From Campanula takesimana (taxonomy: Eukaryota; Streptophyta; Magnoliopsida; Asterales; Campanulaceae): a stretch of DNA of 64,000 nt. Below the pieces are notes generated by a model that worked only from the letters and a program-made list of their open reading frames with translations, had not been told where the DNA came from and did not search any database. This document shows, in pieces, positions 57,843 through 64,000 of the stretch. Where the stretch lies: NCBI GenBank assembly GCA_026119855.1, contig JAOWBW010000006.1, forward strand, positions 2,046,001 to 2,110,000, written 5' to 3'. Both the position numbers and the translations under genes were made by a program. Within the stretch, counting starts at the first letter, position 1. Each line of letters opens with the position of its first letter.

Positions 57843-58725
57843 TGTTGGTGCCTTAGGCACGTCTGTAAAACGTTGTGAATGTTATCATTTTATTCATATT
57901 AATAGAGAGATGTTTTTATTATTATTGTTGTTCATGTTTTCTTATAATAATCTCCGTCCCTAGAGCTTATGAAGCACTAGCATAAAGGCTAAATGATCAT
58001 GGGATGATCATGTTAGATTTATGGGTACTTGTTGGAGAACAAGGGGCTGGACATGACCCGTTGTATGAGATTTATATCATGGTCTATGTCGTATGTAAAT
58101 CTCATAATAGTTATGTCATTTGAATCCTTAAACATGAAGTTATTATAGTCTTCCACTTGATGACATTATGTTTGACATATTCAAACGCTACATTTAACCA
58201 AGTAGTTATAAAAGGTATGATTGGCATAATCGAATTCAGGTAGGGAAGAATAATAAGCTAAATGGATTTGTCCCTCTTCGGAGAGATGTCAAGCTTGGGC
58301 CCCTCGTAGAATGATGTTGATGAAATGTTCGGCCGAACTCAAAAGAATTGATTAGATCAATGTCATTTGAATTATCAACATATTCGAGATCGAGAAAGTA
58401 TTGAACAATTACAAGTTGACTTGTTGACCATGACTTGTGCTCAATGACATCGTGGACAAAGGGGTTGTGTCATGTTCTATAAAGGAATACGAACTTGTAT
58501 ATAGTTACACTATTTGGGTAGGTATGACGGTCTGCTAGAACCTAATCATATCTTATGGGTTTAAGATTGAACTCATTGCCAACTTAGTGTAATCCTATAG
58601 GGTTACACACAAATAGAACGAATCTTAAAAGGACTTAATTGGAATTTTGGGTCGAAGGACGATTGAGGGATTTTAGGACTTTTAAGGAGAAAACAAGAAA
58701 AACTGAAAAAAGGGGAGGTCCGCCT
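57843..58725 (+). repeat. truncated copia LTR related to element E
   Basis: It starts TGTTGGTGCC exactly where the TRIM ends and follows the E LTR (read on its minus strand) for ~850 bp, including GATGTCAAGCTTGGGCCCCTCG. The 3' end is lost at the next repeat block. Confidence 0.85.
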
Positions 58726-60200
58726 ACTACTACATTTCAAGTCTAATGCAACGCTTAAATTTGTTGCCATAGTGTCCAATACATGTTGCATTAGCTCTAA
58801 TGCAACGCCTTTAGACCATTGCATCCGCTTGCCTTGCATTAGGTCTAATGCAACGAGTAAGTGTTCTAGTGCAACGCTTGTGACCTACCGTTGCATTATA
58901 TTGATATCTAATGCAACGGTGCCATAATGCAATGGTTCGCTACTAATGCAACACTTGTAAACTAATACAACGATTCACAATAATGCAACACCATTGTCAA
59001 AAGTACGATATAGGCACTTAATGCAACGCCATTAAAAAAAATGGGCACCTAATGCAACGGCTACATATAATTTATAATAATATTTTATTGATAATGATGA
59101 TACATAAATAAATTTATTAATAAATAAAATAAAAAAAAATTGATATTTAAAATAAACATTTGACATAAAAAGTAACATTACAAGTTTCACGTCCAAATGA
59201 CACATTACAAAATAAGTCACTAAACCTATATTCCGTCTTTCTATAACAAATCTAACTTAACTACATCCCAAAAAATGATGCCAAAACCAAAAAAGAGCCT
59301 CCGCTTTCTCGTTTGTTAGATTGCTATACTTCTGGTCCATTTAGCTCACCACGTACCTACAAAATTCCAACAATACCCACAACTCATTACCAAAATAACA
59401 GATTGATGTATCTTTAAAAACTTGAATGATATAAGATATGGTGGCGATTTTTTATTTGTTGAACACTAAAAGTTGTTGCTCTAATTCATTCGTTCTATGC
59501 TGTGACCTACCGTTGCATCCGCTTGCCTTGCATTAGGTCTAATGCAACGAGTAAGTGTTCTAGTGCAACGCTTGTGACCTACCGTTGCATTATATTGATA
59601 TCTAATGCAACGGTGCCATAATGCAATGGTTCGCTACTAATGCAACACTTATAAACTAATACAACGATTCACAATAATGCAACACCATTGTCAAAAGTAC
59701 GATATAGGCACCTAATGCAACGCCATTAAAAAAAATGGGCACCTAATGCAACGGCTACATATAATTTATAATAATATTTTATTGATAATGATGATACATA
59801 AATAAATTTATTAATAAATAAAAAAAATTGATATTTAAAAAAAAACATTTGACATAAAAAGTAACATTACAAGTTTCACGTCCAAATGACACATTACAAA
59901 ATAAGTCACTAAACCTATATTCCGTCTTTCTATAACAAATCTAACTTAACTACATCCCAAAAAATGATGCAAAAACCAAAAAAGAGCCTCCGCTTTCTCG
60001 TTTGTTAGATTACTATACTTCTGGTCCATTTAGCTCACCACGTACCTACAAAATTCCAACAATACCCCCAACTCATTACCAAAATAACAGATTGATGTAT
60101 CTTTAAAAACTTGAAGGATATAAGATATGGTGGCAATTTTTTATTTGTTGAACACTAAAAGTTGTTGCTCTAATTCATTCGTTCTATGCTGTGAGACAAA
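58726..60200. repeat. DNA-transposon-like block with 694-bp tandem duplication
   Basis: Two head-to-tail copies (58821-59514 and 59515-60197) are nearly identical. The first third of each is dense in TAATGCAACG and its complement, the pattern of subterminal repeats in CACTA or similar elements. The block opens with CTACTACTACATTTC, loosely like a CACTA end. No transposase. Confidence 0.7.
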
Positions 60201-60500
60201 TGTCCATATTTCCCTAACCGGGCAATGCTAGGCTTACAAAAGAAGTTTACAAAATGAAGGATACAAGATATGGTGGCGATATTTTATTGGCTACATCGAT
60301 AGTGGACCCGGCACACTTCAATAAAAACACCAACACAATTATGACACCTTATTTTGTAGACCACATTTGGTATCCGTCTTTTGTAACTTTATTATTTCCC
60401 TAACCTTAATCCACGAATTATGAGGTAGAGATTTGTAGTAAAGAGAATGTTTTCAACACAGGGCTCGTATCCACTACAAAAGGCGGTTTGGTTGTTTATA

Positions 60501-60733
60501 CTCCCTCCGTCCCATTATAAGGTTCCTACTTTGAATTTACACGGAGATTAAAAAAAGTAAAAGTTGTGAGTGTGGAAAGTAAAGTAAGGGGGAGAAAGTG
60601 GTTAGAGAGTTTTTGTTGTGAGAATAACAAGTAGGTCTCAGTTTCCGTTTTAGATAATAAAGTAAAGTAAAAACCTTAAATTGGGACATACTAAAAAGGA
60701 AAGTGAAAACCTTAAATCAGGACATAGAGGGAG
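60501..60733. mobile_element. Stowaway-type MITE 2
   Basis: 233 bp with CTCCCTCCGTCCC and a GGACATAGAGGGAG end, flanked by TA. The inside is not a long hairpin, unlike MITE 1. Positions 60201-60498 before it hold nothing recognised. Confidence 0.85.
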
Positions 60734-60842
60734 TACTATTTAAAGTTATAATTTGAATAATATAATTTTACTCTATAATTTGACTTTACCAAACCATTGT
60801 TATCAATATTATTCTAACAATTTTAAGACAAATTCTTTAATG

Positions 60843-61871
60843 ACAAATTCTTATATGCGGCGGGCTCTTCCTGCCGCACGCCGTGCGACGCCTAGGTCGG
60901 GATCCGCTGCTCCTCGCTCCAGCCAATCTCGCTACATCCGACTGTCTAGATCAAACCTCCCTCTTCCAGATCGCTGCCACGTGTCCATTTAAAAAAAACC
61001 CAATAACTTTAAAATGCTATATCTTGAGATGAATAACTCAGAAAAAAAAAATTAAAAATAACATTGTGTTCGTCTCGACGAGACGAATAAAACTACATAG
61101 GTCATGATATGGTTTGATTTTTTTTTTTTAAAAACATTTTTTTACACACAAAAAGTTTGAGTTGCTCATCAGCTAACATGTAACACTCTGTTCTGATAAA
61201 AGTAACACTTTCATCTTCAAAAAGTAACACTTTCTACTGTTAAAGGTAACAGCAGTTTTACAAAAAAAAAAAAAAAATGGGTTTGCATTTCAATTGTTAC
61301 TTTTTCAATTAAAAATTGTTACATTTCATATATAATGTTACATTTAAGAATATAAACTGTTACAATTGACGAAAAAAATGTTACATTCATTTTTTATAAA
61401 ATGTAACGTTAGTTTAGTTTGTCAATCTTATGTTATTTTTGAAAGAAGGAAAGTGTTACATTTGAAAAAAGAGTGTTACATTCTTTTATAAAAAGTGTGA
61501 CATTTGTTTAGTTGTCAATTTTTATGGTCTCTTTAAAAAAGTGATACATTTGAAAAAAAAGTGTTACATTTGAAAAAAAAAAGTGTTACATTCCTTTATA
61601 AAAAGTGTTACATTAATTTAGTTGTCAATCTTTTATGTTATCTTTAATCTATTGCAACAAAATTGTGGTACATTTTTTTTTAAAAAAAGTGTTACATTTG
61701 AAAGAAAAAGTGTTACATTTCGTTATAACAAGTGTTACTTTTGTTGGGAGGAAAAAAAGTTGGGGGTGGCAAAAAAAAAAAAACGAATTTTTTTTTTAAA
61801 AAAATGGAAAAAAAAAAATGGAAAAGTTGGCCCGCCGCACGCCATGCGGCGGGTGTACAGGAGACAAGCCC
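60843..61871. mobile_element. possible MULE-like non-autonomous element
   Basis: Bounded by the 10-bp direct repeat TTCTTTAATG (60833-60842 and 61872-61881), a TSD size used by Mutator-like elements. GC-rich GCCGCACGCC(G/A)TGCG blocks lie near both ends (60873 and 61834). The right one is a perfect hairpin CCCGCCGCA/TGCGGCGGG. Inside is an AT-rich stretch (61175-61740) with about 18 copies of GTTACA or GTAACA-type words. No clear terminal inverted repeats and no transposase. Confidence 0.5.
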
Positions 61872-62129
61872 TTCTTTAATGTAAATAGGTTATAAATATG
61901 GAAAAGATGAGAGTAGAGTTTTTTGTCTCCTTCTTCTTTTTCCTTTTCCTTGAGTATTTTCGTTCTAACTTAAACTCCTCTATTATTTAGATTTTATCCA
62001 ATCATGTTTTGTGGTTTAGACTAGATAACCCAACAAATTAGGGCTTGCGGCTCATTGTTTTCTAATTACGTTATTCTCAATACAGTATTGGCGAGGATAG
62101 TTTTGGAAGTTATAGCAAAAATGCATCTT

Positions 62130-62944
62130 CTTTTTTTTTTTTTAACAATCAAACATACAGTATTTTATTAATAGATGTAAACAATAATGAGTTGGCTATC
62201 CACAATTACAAACACCGGATTCTCAACTCAAACAGTGGGTCATACAAACGTTACAAACGTAAAAGAAGCCCAAGAACTACAAGCGGCAAAAATATTTGCT
62301 TGAAAATCAACTAACCATACAGTAAAATGCTTATGCACCCGAAACACAATTCGGTATATCCGAAAGAGGCTGCCTAATTTTGATAAACGTCTCTCTTTAT
62401 AAACAACTCCATCATAAACCGCCTTCGTGATCACACGCTTAGGAGACTTCCTTCCAAACAAACAAACAAAACTCTTATATGTTATTGTTCCGAGAAGAAA
62501 CAATCAAATCAACAATCAATTCATCGTCCGCGCCGTGTGGTAGATTGAGATTAGCCAACACAAAATCGATATATAAAGCCCTCAACAAATGAGGGAAAAC
62601 AAAGGCCCTCAACAAAGGAGGGAAAACAAAGGTCCTCAACAATGGAGGAAAGTCCAAAGCTCTCACAAATGGAGAGAAAACCAAACTAAATAGCAACAAC
62701 ATTATGAAAAAACTAGAAATGACAAAACAAAAATAAATTAGATTATCAAACAATTGTTTGTAATCACAAAAACTACAAACAATTGTTTGAGATCAGTGAA
62801 CGTCAATCAAATCAAATAACAAAAAAATGCTAACATTTTGATGAAGAAAAGAGAGAAGGAAGAAAGATTTTTGGATTTTACAAGGTGAGGGAGAGAGAGA
62901 TTCAAAATACTATGTGTGTGTGTTTTTGACAGTTTTGGAACTCT
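62130..62944 (-). mobile_element. poly(A) retroposon with 12-bp TSD
   Basis: Minus sense. AAAATGCATCTT flanks it (62118-62129 and 62945-62956). The left end is an oligo(T) run (62131-62143), i.e. a poly(A) tail about 20 bases after AATAAA in sense. It begins with a CT-rich leader. Two small ORFs (62240-62503 and 62475-62753) include four ~27-bp repeats coding F-P-x-L-L-R-A-like units. It may be a 5'-truncated LINE or a retrocopied transcript. Confidence 0.7.
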
Positions 62945-62956
62945 AAAATGCATCTT

Positions 62957-63388
62957 TAATGGGTGTATTTTATTTGAAGGGTACTTAGTGAATTATTTTG
63001 TTTTATTGTCAATGCAATTAAATGCTTGTTTAAAAAAAAAAAAAAAAAAAAACTGCTTGGTAGTTAATCAGAATGTTAATCCTTGCGAGTACTGATGAAC
63101 CTTTATTTGCTTTCAACAAAGAGTTAAGTATCCTTTTCATTCCTAATTTATACAACTTTTTTCCTTTTTATCTTTGAACTATTTTTTTTCCAATTTCATC
63201 TTTATCGTATGCATTTCTTGGATAATGTAGTTCTTCCGTCAATTTGCCATTTAAATTTCCATTAACTCATGCCTATGTATACTTTTTTCCGACGTGGCAT
63301 AGTTATGTCACCATTTCTACTGACGTGAAAGTAACTATAATTAAAATTAACAATTGGATATTCCGAACATAATAAATAATATAAGGGG
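62957..63388. other. intergenic with a poly(A) run
   Basis: A 20-base A-run at 63033-63052, possibly another retroposon end. No gene seen. Confidence 0.5.
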
Positions 63389-63694
63389 TGTTATAAAACT
63401 GGAGAATTAAGAGCAAAGTCTTAATAGAGAATATTTTATTTCAAGACTATTATAGAGTATACAAGAGAGAAAGATAGAAGTTAAGAACTTCTGAGGTGTA
63501 TTGAAATGAAAACTAGAGCCTACTATTTATAGGAGGAAATTGGCTTCCTCTGTAAGCTTCTCTAAAGATATTTACAAAGCTTCCCTAATAAGCTTCCCTA
63601 AAGATATTTACAAAGCTTCCCTAGTAAGCTTCGCGAAAGATTATCTTGTAAACTTCCGGTTCAAAGGACATCCACACAATAATATATCATAACA
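63389..63694 (-). repeat. 3' LTR of copia element G
   Basis: 306 bp with TGTTAT/ATAACA ends; the minus-strand sequence GGACATCCAAGGGGGAG abutting it at 63695-63711 is the polypurine tract. It contains repeated AAGCTTCCCTAA words (63556-63632). Confidence 0.88.
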
Positions 63695-63936
63695 CTCCCC
63701 CTTGGATGTCCGCTGCTAAGATATCACGTGTTGCCTCATTAAAAACCTTCTGAGCAAAAACCCTGTGGGAAAAATAATCTCGAAGGAAAAGAGTACAACG
63801 CAAAATCTTTTCAATCAACCCTCATTGCCTCGTTAAAACCTTAGCGGGTAACAAAACCCAGTGGGAAAAATAACCCCGCACGAAGGAAAAAGAGTACAAT
63901 GGAATTTGAGTATCGTTTGGATACTCCCCCCGAAAA
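63695..63936 (-). other. 3' non-coding part of copia G
   Basis: Between the pol stop and the polypurine tract. Two diverged copies of a block with CCTCATTAAAAACC or CCTCGTTAAAACC and GGAAAAATAA are visible. Confidence 0.7.
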
Positions 63937-64000
63937 CTACAAGGGTGAAAGCTCTAACAATCTGCGTAAGCCAATTGTTTTCACGTACTTCTCAAAAGTG
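63937..64000 (-). pseudogene. pol: C-terminal end of copia G pol (RNase H), partial
   Basis: Minus strand from the window edge reads T-F-E-K-Y-V-K-T-I-G-L-R-R-L and stops at TAG 63939-63937. This is the usual end of copia RNase H. The rest lies right of the window, so whether the gene is intact is unknown. Confidence 0.8.

Noticed and set aside
60472..60486. CACTACAAAA as a CACTA transposon end
   Set aside because: No matching inverse end, no 3-bp TSD and no subterminal repeats on its right side.

Overview
This is plant nuclear DNA, probably from a eudicot, and almost all of it is transposable elements. I found no convincing host gene. The plant assignment rests on Ty3/gypsy Tat (Ogre-type) elements primed by tRNA-Arg, a chromovirus-type LTR pair, several Ty1/copia elements, a TRIM, two Stowaway-type MITEs and a tRNA-derived SINE. 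I cannot name the species.

Positions 1-53843 are a five-level nest that can be read from termini and 5-bp target-site duplications (TSDs). Copia F (+; 3' end 52282-53843) was hit by copia E (-; 40435-52281, other end off the window). E was hit twice. Tat-type element A (+; 1-40434, 5' LTR off the window) entered its gag, and sister element A' (-; 42578-51251, TSD TATAG) entered its LTR. A was hit by Tat-type element B (-; 2624-36221, TSD CCGCT/CCGTT). B was hit by chromovirus-type element D (+; 8281-16478, TSD GTAGA) in its RNase H and by a large Tat-type element C (-; 21141-33771, TSD GAGTG) in its gag.

B is the only Tat element with a full gene set: gag, protease, G-patch-like linker, reverse transcriptase, RNase H, integrase, and an antisense plant-mobile-domain ORF next to the 3' LTR. 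All of it is broken by stops, and one integrase catalytic Asp is changed. A and A' are gag-only deletion derivatives of a B-like element. C carries one intact 462-codon gag-like ORF of unusual design and nothing else. D has 3-kb LTRs around 2.2 kb of non-coding DNA.

Some signals are not explained by this annotation. A roughly 40-nt stem-loop with compensatory base changes occurs 11 times, always in the sense strand of A, A', B or C. A 10-nt copy of the primer-binding site lies inside every Tat LTR. Short GC palindromes cluster in LTRs of unrelated families. The same in-frame TAA precedes the zinc knuckle in both B and A'.

Positions 53844-64000 are an intergenic mosaic: a foldback element, a solo copia LTR (TSD TATTG), two MITEs, a SINE with a 13-bp TSD, a TRIM, a copia LTR fragment, a DNA-transposon-like block with a 694-bp tandem duplication, a MULE-like element with a 10-bp flanking repeat, a poly(A) retroposon with a 12-bp TSD, and the 3' end of another copia element (G) running off the window. 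The only host-gene-like trace is a TATA box, a CT-rich leader and a 51-codon ORF near 56.6-56.9 kb.
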